From Pseudobacteroides sp. (GTDB taxonomy: Bacteria; Bacillota; Clostridia; Acetivibrionales; DSM-2933): a stretch of 64,000 nt of DNA. Both the position numbers and the translations under genes were made by a program. Positions 9,160 to 18,951 of this stretch are shown one piece after another (within the stretch, counting starts at the first letter, position 1; each line of letters opens with the position of its first letter). The DNA is taken from positions 62,001 through 126,000 of the forward strand of contig NZ_DATCTU010000112.1 in the NCBI RefSeq assembly GCF_036567765.1, read 5' to 3'. The notes beneath the pieces were generated by a model. The model saw only the letters and a list, made by a program, of their open reading frames with translations, searched no databases and was not told where the DNA came from.

Positions 9160-11487
9160 ATGACAGGAGAGAATGTTTGCATCCAGATAAGAATTACCGG
9201 AATTGTTCAGGGAGTTGGGTTTAGACCATTTGTCCTCAAGCTTGCAAAGGCTCTTTCCATAAATGGTTTTGTTAATAATGTAGATAGCAGCGTAATTATT
9301 GTTGGAGAGGGAAATAAATTCCATATTGATGAGTTTTGTAAGAGGCTAAAAACAGATACTCCAAAAAACTCATGGATTAAGGAGTTTATTGTTAAAGAAC
9401 ATGATATTTTCGGATATAAGGGTTTTATTATTATAGAAAGCAGTACTCAGGGAGAGAGGAATACTTATATTTCTCCCGATGTATCTGTTTGCAGCGATTG
9501 TAGGGAGGAGTTTTTCAACAGCAGTGGTAAGAGATATTTATATCCCTTCATAAACTGTACTAATTGCGGACCAAGGTTTACCATAATTGAAGGAACACCT
9601 TATGATAGAGATAAAACAACAATGAAAAAGTTTACCATGTGTCCTTCTTGTTTCAGGGAATATAATGATATCGATGACAGAAGGTATCATGCACAGCCCA
9701 TATCATGCCCTCAATGCGGCCCTACAGTCAAGCTGTATGACAGTACTGGAAAATCCGTTAATGGTGTAGATGTATTTTCGTTCTGTAGCAATAAAATTTC
9801 CCAAGGTAAGATTTTAGCAGTAAAAGGCATCGGAGGATACCACCTGGCTTGTGATGCATTAAACGATGAGGCTGTAAGTAGGCTCAGGAAAAGAAAAATC
9901 AGGGATGAAAAGCCTTTTGCCGTAATGGTAAAAGATTATGAGACGGCGTTAAGATACTGTCATATAAGTCCATTTGAAAAAGAATTATTGCAATCAAAGG
10001 AAGCACCTATAGTTCTTTTAAAATTAAGGGAAAATGTCATACTACCCCGGACAATAGCACCTGGAAATCCTTTTCTTGGAGTTATGCTTCCTTATACCCC
10101 CATACACTTGGGGCTTATTAATGCTATTGATTCAGAAATGCTGGTTATGACCAGTGGTAATAAAAGCAGTGAGCCTATTTGTTATATGGACAAGGAGGCG
10201 ATTTCAAATCTTAAGGACATTGCCGACTATTTTCTTATACACGATAGGGATATATATATAAGAACTGATGACTCTGTAACTAGAGAGGTTTTGGGCAGGG
10301 AGTATATAGTGAGAAGATCAAGGGGATATGTACCGCTGCCTATATATATTGATCTGGAAGGTAAGTCACTGCCTAGGATTTTGGCCTGCGGCGGTGAACT
10401 TAAAAACACATTTTGCATAACTAAAGGAGATGTCTTTTATATTAGTCACCATATAGGCGATCTGGAGAATTTGGAAACCAATAAATCCTTTGAAGAAGGT
10501 ATAGAGCATTTTAAAAGAATTTTAGACACAGACTTTGATATAGCTGTGTGTGACCTGCACCCTGAATACCTGTCGACAAAATACGCAGCCGGCCTTCATA
10601 AGAAGCTGCATTTTGTACAACACCACCACGCCCATATCGCTTCATGTATGGGGGAAAATAATTTATCCGATGATGTTATTGGTGTTGCCTTTGATGGAAC
10701 GGGATACGGAGAAGATGGGAATATATGGGGAGGAGAGTTCTTTATCGGTGGATACAGAGGTTTTAAAAGGGCTGCCCATCTTGAGTATATTAAAATGCCG
10801 GGGGGAGACATGGCTGTTAAAGAACCTTGGAGGATGGCTATTAGTTATATTTTAAGCAGCAGGAAGATTAATTATGATAGCAATGAATGCGATAAGGGAA
10901 TAAATATAAATGGCCATGTGTTTTTAAAGGATGTAGATTATAGGGCACTAAGAACTATAGAGTTTATGATGGAGCGTGATATAAACTGTCCGCTGACATC
11001 AAGCATGGGAAGGCTATTTGATGCGGTTTCTGCTATTTTAGGCATCAGGTATAAAATCAGCTATGAGGGACAGGCTGCTATTGAGTTGGAGCAGATGGCT
11101 TTAGGGAGTGCTTGGGACAATGTGGAGCCTTATGGTTTTTCCATGGATTTTAAAAATAACGAATATATTATAAGCACAAAAGAGTTGATTAATGATATAA
11201 TCAGCTCAGTTATAGATGGCGAGCAGTTAGAAAGAATTTCATTAAGATTCCATGAAACTATAGCACAAGTTGTTCTTCAGTGCTGCGGCAAGTTAAGGGA
11301 AGAATCCTGCCTTGACAAAGTAGCTTTAAGCGGAGGAGTGTTTCAGAATATTACGCTTCTTACAAGATGTATTAAGCTTTTAAGTGATAACGGTTTTCAA
11401 GTGTTCTTTCATGAAAAGGTACCTTCCAATGATGGAGGTATATCGCTAGGACAAGCCTTAATGGCGGCTATGGCCGATATTGAATAA
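9160..11487 (+). CDS. hypF: Hydrogenase maturation carbamoyltransferase HypF
   Basis: HypF uses carbamoyl phosphate and ATP to carbamoylate the C-terminal Cys of HypE, the first step in making the cyanide ligands of [NiFe]-hydrogenases. At 775 residues it has normal length. The N-terminal acylphosphatase domain shows GIVQGVGFRPFV. Two zinc-finger motifs follow (CSDCREEF...CTNCGPR and CPSCFREY...CPQCGP). Then come a YrdC-like domain (LAVKGIGGYHLACDA) and a Kae1-like domain (VQHHHAHIASCMGEN, GVAFDGTGYG). It leads the hypFCDE operon. Confidence 0.97.
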   Translation: MTGENVCIQIRITGIVQGVGFRPFVLKLAKALSINGFVNNVDSSVIIVGEGNKFHIDEFCKRLKTDTPKNSWIKEFIVKEHDIFGYKGFIIIESSTQGERNTYISPDVSVCSDCREEFFNSSGKRYLYPFINCTNCGPRFTIIEGTPYDRDKTTMKKFTMCPSCFREYNDIDDRRYHAQPISCPQCGPTVKLYDSTGKSVNGVDVFSFCSNKISQGKILAVKGIGGYHLACDALNDEAVSRLRKRKIRDEKPFAVMVKDYETALRYCHISPFEKELLQSKEAPIVLLKLRENVILPRTIAPGNPFLGVMLPYTPIHLGLINAIDSEMLVMTSGNKSSEPICYMDKEAISNLKDIADYFLIHDRDIYIRTDDSVTREVLGREYIVRRSRGYVPLPIYIDLEGKSLPRILACGGELKNTFCITKGDVFYISHHIGDLENLETNKSFEEGIEHFKRILDTDFDIAVCDLHPEYLSTKYAAGLHKKLHFVQHHHAHIASCMGENNLSDDVIGVAFDGTGYGEDGNIWGGEFFIGGYRGFKRAAHLEYIKMPGGDMAVKEPWRMAISYILSSRKINYDSNECDKGININGHVFLKDVDYRALRTIEFMMERDINCPLTSSMGRLFDAVSAILGIRYKISYEGQAAIELEQMALGSAWDNVEPYGFSMDFKNNEYIISTKELINDIISSVIDGEQLERISLRFHETIAQVVLQCCGKLREESCLDKVALSGGVFQNITLLTRCIKLLSDNGFQVFFHEKVPSNDGGISLGQALMAAMADIE

Positions 11488-11549
11488 TAAATATGCAAAA
11501 ATTAATGTTGCAAAATTATTTTATAATTTTGTTAAAAGGAGGAATTTAT

Positions 11550-11774
11550 ATGTGTCTGGCTTTGCCGGGTAAAATAATAGAAATTCAAGGTAAAATGGGC
11601 ATCATCGAAATGATGGGTGTAAGAAGAGAAGTGTCACTGGAGCTTATTAAGGATTACAAGGCAGGGGACTATGTTCTTGTACATGCAGGCTGTGCTATTA
11701 CCAAGGTTGATGAAGAGGAAGCCATTAAAACCATTGAGCTTTTCAGTGAAATAAGGGAGATGGAAAATGGATAA
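11550..11774 (+). CDS. hypC: Hydrogenase assembly chaperone HypC
   Basis: A 74-residue protein starting MCLALPGKIIEI, with the conserved Cys2 exposed after Met removal; Cys2 contacts the iron centre. GDYVLVHAGCAITKV is the second family signature. The ATG at 11550 has AAGGAGG at 11536-11542; an in-frame upstream start at 11493 would hide Cys2 and is rejected. With HypD it carries the Fe(CN)2CO unit to the hydrogenase large subunit. It overlaps hypD by 8 nt. Confidence 0.95.
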   Translation: MCLALPGKIIEIQGKMGIIEMMGVRREVSLELIKDYKAGDYVLVHAGCAITKVDEEEAIKTIELFSEIREMENG

Positions 11775-12855
11775 TTTATTTACGGCTTTTAGAGATCCAA
11801 AGCTGGCAGCGGTTTTGACCGAGAAGCTTTCCATGTATAAGGGGAACACGATAAATATAATGGAGGTATGCGGTACACACACCATGTCTATTTCCAGATA
11901 TGGCATCAGATCCCTGCTTCCTGAAGGTATCAATCTTATATCGGGGCCTGGATGCCCTGTTTGTGTGACACCTCTTTACTTTATAAATTCTGCAATCGAG
12001 CTGTTGGAAAATAAGGATGTTATAATAGCCACATTCGGAGACCTAATGAAGGTTCCGGGCAGCCATTCAAGCCTGCTTAAGGAAAAAGCAAAGGGAAAAG
12101 ACATCAGGATAGTTTATTCTCCCATGGATTCCTTGAAGATAGCTTCGAACAATAAGGATAAAAGGGTTGTATTTTTATCAGTAGGATTTGAAACCACTAC
12201 GCCTATTGCAGCTCTTACAATTCTCAAGGCCCATGAAGAGAAGATTGATAACTTTTCGGTGTTATCGGCAAACAAAACCATTCCAAATGCTTTAAAGATT
12301 CTGGCAATGGATAAGGATGTAGGGGTTCATGGATATTTGTATCCGGGACATGTCAGTGCCATAATAGGAACAAAACTATATGAAGAGCTTGCCTCACAGT
12401 ATGGTATACCGGGAGTTGTTGCAGGATTTGAGCCGCTGGATATTTTGCACGGCATCCTTACACTGGTGGAAATTATCAATGATGATAGTAAAAAAGTAGT
12501 GAACGAGTATAAAAGGGTTGTATCTGAAGAAGGAAATACAGAGGCTGTGAGGGTTGCTGATAAGGTTTTTAGTGCCTGTGATTCGGTGTGGCGTGGTATC
12601 GGCAACCTGCCTCTCTCAGGTCTTTCCATCAGAGAAGAGTTTGAAACCTTTGATGCATGGAAAATATACAATCTAAAGCCTTATACTGCAGAAGAAACCC
12701 CTGGATGCAAGTGTGGGGAAATATTGAAGGGCAGACTTAAGCCAACAGATTGCAAACTATTTGGAAAAAGCTGCATACCGGAGAATCCTGTAGGGGCTTG
12801 CATGGTTTCCTCAGAGGGAACCTGTGCTGCATATTACAGATTTAGGGAGGTATAG
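11767..12855 (+). CDS. hypD: Hydrogenase formation protein HypD
   Basis: HypD is the iron-sulfur scaffold on which Fe(CN)2CO is assembled. Family motifs are visible: IMEVCGTHTMSISRYGI near residue 38, SGPGCPVCVTP near residue 60, SVGFETTTP near 139, and a C-terminal cysteine cluster (GCKCGEILKG, FGKSCIPENPVGACMVSSEGTC). Length is 362 residues, as usual. It overlaps hypC by 8 nt and ends just before hypE. Confidence 0.96.
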   Translation: MDNLFTAFRDPKLAAVLTEKLSMYKGNTINIMEVCGTHTMSISRYGIRSLLPEGINLISGPGCPVCVTPLYFINSAIELLENKDVIIATFGDLMKVPGSHSSLLKEKAKGKDIRIVYSPMDSLKIASNNKDKRVVFLSVGFETTTPIAALTILKAHEEKIDNFSVLSANKTIPNALKILAMDKDVGVHGYLYPGHVSAIIGTKLYEELASQYGIPGVVAGFEPLDILHGILTLVEIINDDSKKVVNEYKRVVSEEGNTEAVRVADKVFSACDSVWRGIGNLPLSGLSIREEFETFDAWKIYNLKPYTAEETPGCKCGEILKGRLKPTDCKLFGKSCIPENPVGACMVSSEGTCAAYYRFREV

Positions 12856-12856
12856 C

Positions 12857-13861
12857 ATGTCGGATATAATTACACTAGCTCATGGCAGCGGCGGTAAAAC
12901 TACAGGGGATCTTATAAAAAATATATTTCAAAAGCATTTTAATAATGACATATTATCAAAAAACGACGATGCTGCATCTTTTATGCTGTCAGGAAAAGTT
13001 GCATTTACAACTGACTCTTTTGTAATAACTCCGGTGTTTTTTAAGGGAGGTAATATCGGAAAGCTTGCTGTATGCGGTACTGTGAATGACCTTGCAGCAC
13101 TAGGGGCTACACCTTTATATCTAAGCTGCGGATTTATACTAGAGGAAGGACTGCCTGTTAAGGATCTGGAAGCTATTGTGGAATCTATGGGAAATACGGC
13201 AAGGGAAGCCGGTATCAAAATTGTTACAGGTGATACCAAAGTGGTTCAAAAAAATGCAGCAGACAAAATTTTTATAAATACATCAGGTATTGGAATAATT
13301 CCAGACGGAATAGACATTTCAGGCTATAATGCAGTGCCTGGCGACAGGGTAATAATTACCGGAACAGTTGGTGATCACGGCTGTTCCATATTATTGGAGA
13401 GAGAAAAACTAGATATATACGGGGATATATCCAGTGACTGTGCACCCCTTAACAGGATAATTGGAGAGATTTTATCAAAAACTACAAATATACATGTTAT
13501 GAGAGACCCAACAAGGGGAGGGGTTGCAGCTACGTTAAATGAGATAGCACAACAGAGCAAAGTGGGTATAAAGCTTTTTGAAGATAGAATACCTGTGAAG
13601 GATGAGGTTAGAGGCGTATGTGAGCTTCTTGGCATGGACCCTCTGTATATGGCCAATGAAGGGAAAATGCTTGTTATAGTACCGGAGAGTTCGGTTGATA
13701 CTGTACTAGGAGTACTAAAAAACGCAGCTTATGGCACTGATTCCTGTGTCATAGGTGAGGTGACATATGATCATAAAGGTATAGTTGTAATGAACACCCT
13801 TGCAGGAGGAAACAGGATTGTTGGCATGCCGGTAGGGGATCAGCTGCCAAGGATATGTTAA
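12857..13861 (+). CDS. hypE: Hydrogenase expression/formation protein HypE
   Basis: HypE dehydrates the thiocarboxamide on its C-terminal Cys to thiocyanate and donates CN to iron. The N-terminus has LAHGSGGKTTGDLI and the ATP-binding part of the PurM-like fold shows NDDAASFMLSGKVAFTTDSFV. The protein ends in PRIC, the Cys that HypF carbamoylates. The ATG at 12857 (after GGGAGG at 12845-12850) is preferred to a frame extension from 12824, which overlaps hypD. No hypA or hypB is adjacent, so nickel insertion genes must lie elsewhere. Confidence 0.96.
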   Translation: MSDIITLAHGSGGKTTGDLIKNIFQKHFNNDILSKNDDAASFMLSGKVAFTTDSFVITPVFFKGGNIGKLAVCGTVNDLAALGATPLYLSCGFILEEGLPVKDLEAIVESMGNTAREAGIKIVTGDTKVVQKNAADKIFINTSGIGIIPDGIDISGYNAVPGDRVIITGTVGDHGCSILLEREKLDIYGDISSDCAPLNRIIGEILSKTTNIHVMRDPTRGGVAATLNEIAQQSKVGIKLFEDRIPVKDEVRGVCELLGMDPLYMANEGKMLVIVPESSVDTVLGVLKNAAYGTDSCVIGEVTYDHKGIVVMNTLAGGNRIVGMPVGDQLPRIC

Positions 13862-13978
13862 TTAAGGCATGAATGAAAAGATTATTTTAAAAAATAAATA
13901 ACCAATAATTGAATATTATAGTAATAATTTATTATACTAATACTTAGAGAATATATCACAGAGAAAGGTAGGTTTTAT

Positions 13979-15271
13979 ATGGATTATAAAAGTTCTGAAG
14001 AGAAAGTAGATATTATTGATTCGTTCAATGGCATAGAAGTATACAAGGTAATGGTAGATAAATTTAAAACCAACTCCATAAACATATTTTTTCAAGATAA
14101 TCTTTCAAAGGAAAATGCAACAAAAAACGCATTGGTTCCTGCTGTTTTAAGGAGAGGCACCAAAAAGCACAAAACCTTTAAGGATATTGCATTGTACCTT
14201 GAAGAACTATATGGTGCTTCTTTTGATTGTGCTGTAAATAAAAAGGGAGAATACCAGCTTATACAGTTTTATATTGATCATGTATCCGATAAGTATACAG
14301 GCAGCGATACCAATCTTTTTGAAGATTGCACGAATTTGCTGCTGGAAGTAATCACTGAGCCTTTAGTAGAGAATGGGGCTTTTAAAAAGGATTACTTGGA
14401 GCAGGAGAAGGAAAACCTGAAAAAAATAATTGAAGGAAGAATGAATGACAAGGTTCAGTACGCTGTTGAAAGATGTTTTGAGGAAATGTGTAAGGGTGAG
14501 CCTTTTGAGATATACGAAAACGGTTCTATAGAGGATCTTAATAAAATACAGGAGGCTGATCTTTTCAATCATTATAAATACATATTGGAAAGCCTGCCAA
14601 TGAAGGTATTCATATCCGGTGATGTGGATGACTCCAAAATCCAATCTGCCATAGCCAAGTTGAAAAATTTAAAAAGAGGCAATATAAAAGGTTTATCCCA
14701 ACCTATAATAAACAAACCAAAAAAAGATACCAATTTTGTTACAGAGAAGCTTGACGTTTCCCAGGGTAAGCTTTCGATAGGTTTTAGAACCAATACTGCA
14801 TCCCATGACAAAGACTATTACAGCCTGGTTGTTTGCAACAGTATTTTAGGGGGCGGTATTCATTCGAAACTCTTCCAGAATGTAAGAGAAAAGGAAAGTC
14901 TTGCGTATTATGCCTTTTCAAGGCTGGAGAAGTTCAAGGGTCTCATGATGATAAGCTGCGGTATTGAAGTAAGCAATAAAGATAAAGCCTATAACCTTAT
15001 TTTGAAACAATTGGAAGAAATAAGACAGGGAAATATATCGGATTATGAGTACGATTCAAGCATAAAATCAATCAAAACAGGCCTCGAGTCCTTGAAAGAC
15101 AGCCAGTTGGCTATAGTGGACTTTTATCTAAGCCAAAAAATATCCAATACTAGTGATACTTTAAAGAGTCTATATGAAAAATTCGAAGCTGTTACAAGGG
15201 ATGAAATAGTTAAGGCGTCTCAGAAAGTAGAGATTGATACGGTTTATTTTCTCTCTTCTGAAAACCAATAA
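13979..15271 (+). CDS. M16-family peptidase-like protein, YfmF type (probably non-catalytic)
   Basis: A 430-residue protein with M16 fold features (SIGFRTNTASHDKDYYSLVVCNSILGGG and LFQNVREKESLAYYAFS) but no HxxEH zinc motif in the N-terminal half, where VLRRGTKKHKTFKDIALYLEELYG takes its place. Such proteins pair with an active M16 partner encoded next door, as yfmF/yfmH in Bacillus subtilis. The next gene is exactly that partner. The substrate is unknown from sequence. Confidence 0.8.
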   Translation: MDYKSSEEKVDIIDSFNGIEVYKVMVDKFKTNSINIFFQDNLSKENATKNALVPAVLRRGTKKHKTFKDIALYLEELYGASFDCAVNKKGEYQLIQFYIDHVSDKYTGSDTNLFEDCTNLLLEVITEPLVENGAFKKDYLEQEKENLKKIIEGRMNDKVQYAVERCFEEMCKGEPFEIYENGSIEDLNKIQEADLFNHYKYILESLPMKVFISGDVDDSKIQSAIAKLKNLKRGNIKGLSQPIINKPKKDTNFVTEKLDVSQGKLSIGFRTNTASHDKDYYSLVVCNSILGGGIHSKLFQNVREKESLAYYAFSRLEKFKGLMMISCGIEVSNKDKAYNLILKQLEEIRQGNISDYEYDSSIKSIKTGLESLKDSQLAIVDFYLSQKISNTSDTLKSLYEKFEAVTRDEIVKASQKVEIDTVYFLSSENQ

Positions 15272-15319
15272 AAGTTTTCATCGGAATGTGTACACAACAA
15301 AGGGAAGGGATGATGGATA

Positions 15320-16612
15320 ATGGAAATCAAAAAGATAGAGTATTCTAAAATAAATGAAGAGCTTTTTATGTATGAGCATGAAAGCGGGCTAAAGGCCTTT
15401 GTCATACCCAAAAAGGGGTACTCAAAAAAGCATGCGGCTTTTGCTACGTATTACGGATCAGTTAACAACAAATTTATAGCACCCTATGAAAACGATATAA
15501 CATCCGTACCTGATGGCATAGCACACTTTTTGGAGCATAAGCTGTTCGAGCAGAAGGACGGCAGTGTCATGGACAAATTTTCAATGACAGGTGCCAGCCC
15601 TAATGCTTATACCAGTTTTACCCATACTGTTTATTTGTTTTCATGCACAGACAAATTTGACGAAAATTTCGACATGCTTTTGGATTATGTTCAAAATCCT
15701 TATATTACCGAGGAGAGTGTAGAAAAGGAAAAGGGCATAATCGGCCAGGAAATAAGAATGTATGAGGATGATCCCAACTGGAGAGCGTTTTTTAACCTTT
15801 TAGGGGCTTTTTACAAGGAGCATCCCGTTAGAATAGATATTGCTGGAACCGTTGAAAGCATAAGCAAAATAAATCGAGACAACCTTTTAAAATGTTATAA
15901 TACTTTTTATCACCCGTCAAACATGGTGATCGTTGTGGTTGGGGATGTTGATCCTGAGGAAACTCTTAATAAGGTTGCCGAAGGGATAAAAAGCACCGAA
16001 CACAAGCCTGAAATAAAGAGAATTTTTCCTGAAAGCCATAAGGGGATCAACAAGGACTATGTCGAGCAGAACCTATCAGTATCCATTCCTATTTTTCAAA
16101 TGGGATTCAAGGATGAATTGCAGGGTGAAAAGGGATTTGACTCACTAAAAAGAGAAGTTGTAATAAAGCTGCTTTTGGAAATGATAGTGGGAAGAAGCTC
16201 TTCGTTATACAATGAGCTTTATGAAGAGGGCCTTATAAACAGCAGCTTTGATTCGGATTATACCATTGAAGAGGATTATGCTTTTTCCATGATTGGCGGC
16301 GAATCTGCAGAGCCTCTTAAAGTTAAAAACAAGATACTGGAGGAGATCAAGTCATTAAAATCAAAGGGCCTTGATAAGAAAAATTTTGACAGAATTAGAA
16401 ATGCCATGAGGGGCAGATTCATAAAACAACTAAACTCTGTAGAGAAGATATCTCACCTTTTTATACCTGCTTATTTTAAAGGATCAATTATGTTTGATTA
16501 TTTTGATGTATATGATAAAATAACCTTTGAATATGCAAATGAAGTATTTTTAAAACATTTTGATGAGGATAACTTTGCTTTGTCAGTTATAAAGCCGATT
16601 AAGGGGGATTAG
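15320..16612 (+). CDS. M16-family zinc peptidase, YfmH type
   Basis: A 430-residue insulinase-type peptidase with the inverted zinc motif intact: GIAHFLEHKLFE (HxxEH) near residue 70. A downstream Glu in KEKGIIGQEIRMYEDDP fits the third zinc ligand. NAYTSFTHTVYLFSC is also typical. Together with the preceding inactive paralogue it probably forms a heterodimeric peptidase. The partner spacing (48 nt) and the overlap-like junction with lgt (1 nt) suggest one operon. Confidence 0.88.
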   Translation: MEIKKIEYSKINEELFMYEHESGLKAFVIPKKGYSKKHAAFATYYGSVNNKFIAPYENDITSVPDGIAHFLEHKLFEQKDGSVMDKFSMTGASPNAYTSFTHTVYLFSCTDKFDENFDMLLDYVQNPYITEESVEKEKGIIGQEIRMYEDDPNWRAFFNLLGAFYKEHPVRIDIAGTVESISKINRDNLLKCYNTFYHPSNMVIVVVGDVDPEETLNKVAEGIKSTEHKPEIKRIFPESHKGINKDYVEQNLSVSIPIFQMGFKDELQGEKGFDSLKREVVIKLLLEMIVGRSSSLYNELYEEGLINSSFDSDYTIEEDYAFSMIGGESAEPLKVKNKILEEIKSLKSKGLDKKNFDRIRNAMRGRFIKQLNSVEKISHLFIPAYFKGSIMFDYFDVYDKITFEYANEVFLKHFDEDNFALSVIKPIKGD

Positions 16613-16613
16613 G

Positions 16614-17558
16614 ATGAACACTATTAGTTTTCCCGGGTTAGGGGATATCAGTTTTCAAATTGATAGAGTGGCATTCAGTTTATTTGGATTTAGTATACAT
16701 TGGTACGGGATAATAATTGCGGCGGGTTTTTTACTCGCTGTAGTGCTGGGTATGAGGGCATGCAAAAAGCTTGGGATTGACCCTGATAATATAATTGATC
16801 TGGTGCTTTATGCGGCACCGGTTGCTATAATATGTGCCAGGTTGTTTTATGTAGTATTTAGTGGAGATCGCATTTACCTGGATGATCCCTTAGAAATAGT
16901 GAGAATTTGGCATGGCGGGCTTGCCATATATGGTGGTATAATTGGAGCGATAGCCACAACTTATGTTTACTGCAGAGTAAAAAAAATCAATGCACTAAAT
17001 ATTTTAGATTTCGGTCTTCCGTATTTTGCATTGGCTCAGGCCATAGGAAGGTGGGGAAACTTTGTTAACCAGGAGGCCTTCGGAAGTCAGACCAACCTTC
17101 CCTGGGGTATGACAGGAAATGTGATACAGGAGTATTTGAAAATGAATTATCCTGATATAAATCCTAATATTCCTGTTCATCCTACGTTTTTATATGAGTC
17201 ATTGTGGAATTTGGGTGTGTTTGCTTTTCTCATATGGTATACAAAAAGGAAAAAGAATGACGGTGAAGTATTTTTGTTGTACCTGGTAACTTATGGCTTG
17301 GGCAGATTCTGGATTGAAGGTCTCAGAATGGATAGTCTCATGATTGGCCCGTTCAGAGTCTCGCAGCTTATAGCCTTGGGTTGTGCAGTTCTTGGAGCAG
17401 CAGCTTTTGTAGGCTTGAGGAAGATGAAAAAAGCATCTTTAGAAGAAGTTAGTGAGCCTAGCAGCTATAGTGCAATTTTGGAGGAACTTAATAATAAAAG
17501 CAGTGACGGTGAAGGTCAGGATAAGGATGAAGCCCCCAGCAAAAATTTAAATGAGTAG
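16614..17558 (+). CDS. lgt: Prolipoprotein diacylglyceryl transferase
   Basis: Lgt attaches diacylglycerol to the lipobox Cys of prolipoproteins at the membrane. The protein is multi-spanning, with the Lgt signature GRWGNFVNQEAFG near residue 145, IHWYGIIIAAGF in the first helix and HPTFLYESLWN before the last helices. The C-terminal 40 residues are hydrophilic and non-conserved. It begins 1 nt after the M16 gene stop. Confidence 0.96.
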   Translation: MNTISFPGLGDISFQIDRVAFSLFGFSIHWYGIIIAAGFLLAVVLGMRACKKLGIDPDNIIDLVLYAAPVAIICARLFYVVFSGDRIYLDDPLEIVRIWHGGLAIYGGIIGAIATTYVYCRVKKINALNILDFGLPYFALAQAIGRWGNFVNQEAFGSQTNLPWGMTGNVIQEYLKMNYPDINPNIPVHPTFLYESLWNLGVFAFLIWYTKRKKNDGEVFLLYLVTYGLGRFWIEGLRMDSLMIGPFRVSQLIALGCAVLGAAAFVGLRKMKKASLEEVSEPSSYSAILEELNNKSSDGEGQDKDEAPSKNLNE

Positions 17559-17601
17559 ATATGATAAATAATATGGTTTTTTGGAAGTAAGGGTGACATG
17601 T

Positions 17602-18735
17602 ATGTATTTTGTCGAAAAAACGAAAGGTTTGAATATAGTCAAAAACTTTGATTACCTTCTTTTTTCTGCAGTTCTTCTTCTATCAACATTGGGGTTCTTG
17701 GTTGTTAGGAGTGCAACTCTTACAAGGGCTGACGGCGGCTTAAGAATTATGATAAGCCAATTGGTGGGGCTTGGAATGGGCATAGCCATTGCACTTGTGA
17801 TGAGTTATATAGATTATAAAGATTTTAAGCTATTTGGAAGCGGTTTATATTTAGTCAGCGTTATACTCCTTATAGTTGTTCTTAAATTCGGTTCAGGGGA
17901 TGAATTGGGAAGCAGAAGCTGGCTTAACCTGGGGTTTGTGAAACTGCAGCCCTCGGAGGTTGCGAAGGTAGCATTCATAATGGTTGCTTCAATTTTTCTC
18001 GAAAGAATACTTGAGGGGCAGCGAAGAGGTAATTTTATTAAGTTGGCTTTTTACTCCTCCATAATTATTGGATTGGTGGTTATACAAAAGGACTTTGGGA
18101 CAAGCATGGTTTTTTTGTCGGTTTTTCTGATTATGCTATTTATATGTAAGGTTCCGATGAAATACTTTATGACAATGCTTGCCTCGCTAATACCAATAGG
18201 GCTTTTTATGTGGTTTTTTATCCTGAATGATAAGAGAAAGGCCAGAGTAATTTCCTTTCTTTATCCGGAGCTTGATCCACTGGGCTCAGGGTTTAACGTT
18301 TTGAGATCAAAGTATGCCATAGGATCGGGACAGCTATGGGGAAAAGGGCTTTTTGAGGGAATACAGACCCAGAATAACATGGTTCCGGTAAAAGAATCGG
18401 ATTTTATCTTTTCGGTTATCGGCGAGGAATTGGGATTTATTGGTGCTATTATTATAGTGATGCTGTTGTTCTTCATCTTGGTTAGATGTATTTACATCGC
18501 TAAAAATTCCAGGGATAAGTACGGTTCTATAATGGTAATAGGAGTTGCAGCCATGATTGCAGTTCATACATTTGAGAATATAGGCATGTCAATCGGGCTC
18601 CTGCCGTGTACCGGTATTCCGCTTCCCTTTGTAAGCCAGGGAGCTACCAATCTTGTTACCAACTTTATGGCTATGGGCATTGTTTTAAGTGTATCAGCCA
18701 GGAGAAAGAAGGTAATATTCAATTCATCACAATAA
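17602..18735 (+). CDS. rodA: RodA/FtsW/SpoVE (SEDS) family peptidoglycan glycosyltransferase, RodA-like
   Basis: A polytopic SEDS protein with GSRSWLNLGFVKLQPSEVAKVAFI, KDFGTSMVFLSVFLIML, and the loop ESDFIFSVIGEELGFIGA, ending GIPLPFVSQGATNLVTNFMAMGI. SEDS proteins polymerise lipid II together with a class B PBP. Its separate position from the dcw cluster, and the presence of a second SEDS gene at 27767, make the elongation type RodA more likely than FtsW, but the choice is inference. The ATG at 17602 follows AAGGGTGA; the ORF extension upstream lacks a ribosome site. Confidence 0.85.
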   Translation: MYFVEKTKGLNIVKNFDYLLFSAVLLLSTLGFLVVRSATLTRADGGLRIMISQLVGLGMGIAIALVMSYIDYKDFKLFGSGLYLVSVILLIVVLKFGSGDELGSRSWLNLGFVKLQPSEVAKVAFIMVASIFLERILEGQRRGNFIKLAFYSSIIIGLVVIQKDFGTSMVFLSVFLIMLFICKVPMKYFMTMLASLIPIGLFMWFFILNDKRKARVISFLYPELDPLGSGFNVLRSKYAIGSGQLWGKGLFEGIQTQNNMVPVKESDFIFSVIGEELGFIGAIIIVMLLFFILVRCIYIAKNSRDKYGSIMVIGVAAMIAVHTFENIGMSIGLLPCTGIPLPFVSQGATNLVTNFMAMGIVLSVSARRKKVIFNSSQ

Positions 18736-18804
18736 ACTTTTAATGTGGATTTACATTTTAAATTGAAAATAGCAAGTATGATTATTGCAAAACGTATAGT
18801 TTGG

Positions 18805-18840
18805 AGATAGGACAAAAGTCCTATCTTTTATTTTTTTCAA
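18805..18840 (+). terminator. Rho-independent terminator after the rodA-like gene
   Basis: A perfect 9-bp stem (AGATAGGAC at 18805-18813, GTCCTATCT at 18818-18826) with an AAAA loop is followed by TTTATTTTTTT. It closes the M16-lgt-rodA unit and separates it from mraZ. Confidence 0.85.
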
Positions 18841-18859
18841 AATTTTTTTGGAATATATC

Positions 18860-18888
18860 TTGATTATTATAAAAAATTAGAATAAAAT
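18860..18888 (+). promoter_or_regulatory. Probable sigma-A promoter of the mraZ/dcw operon
   Basis: TTGATT (18860-18865) and TAAAAT (18883-18888) are separated by 17 bp. It lies immediately upstream of the AAGTG repeats and about 65 bp from the mraZ start. Confidence 0.45.
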
Positions 18889-18895
18889 TAAATAC

Positions 18896-18925
18896 AAGTG
18901 GAGGAAAGTGGTGAAAAGTGGTGAG
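18896..18925 (+). promoter_or_regulatory. Three tandem 10-bp repeats, putative MraZ operator
   Basis: AAGTGGAGGA, AAGTGGTGAA and AAGTGGTGAG follow each other with an exact 10-bp period, just downstream of the predicted -10 and upstream of mraZ. MraZ proteins are known to bind tandem short direct repeats in front of their own gene (AAAGTG-type boxes in mycoplasmas, TGGG-type in E. coli). The match in motif, period and position supports autoregulation of the dcw cluster by MraZ; binding itself is inferred. Confidence 0.65.
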
Positions 18926-18951
18926 CATTCCCAAAATGTGAGGTGAAGTTT

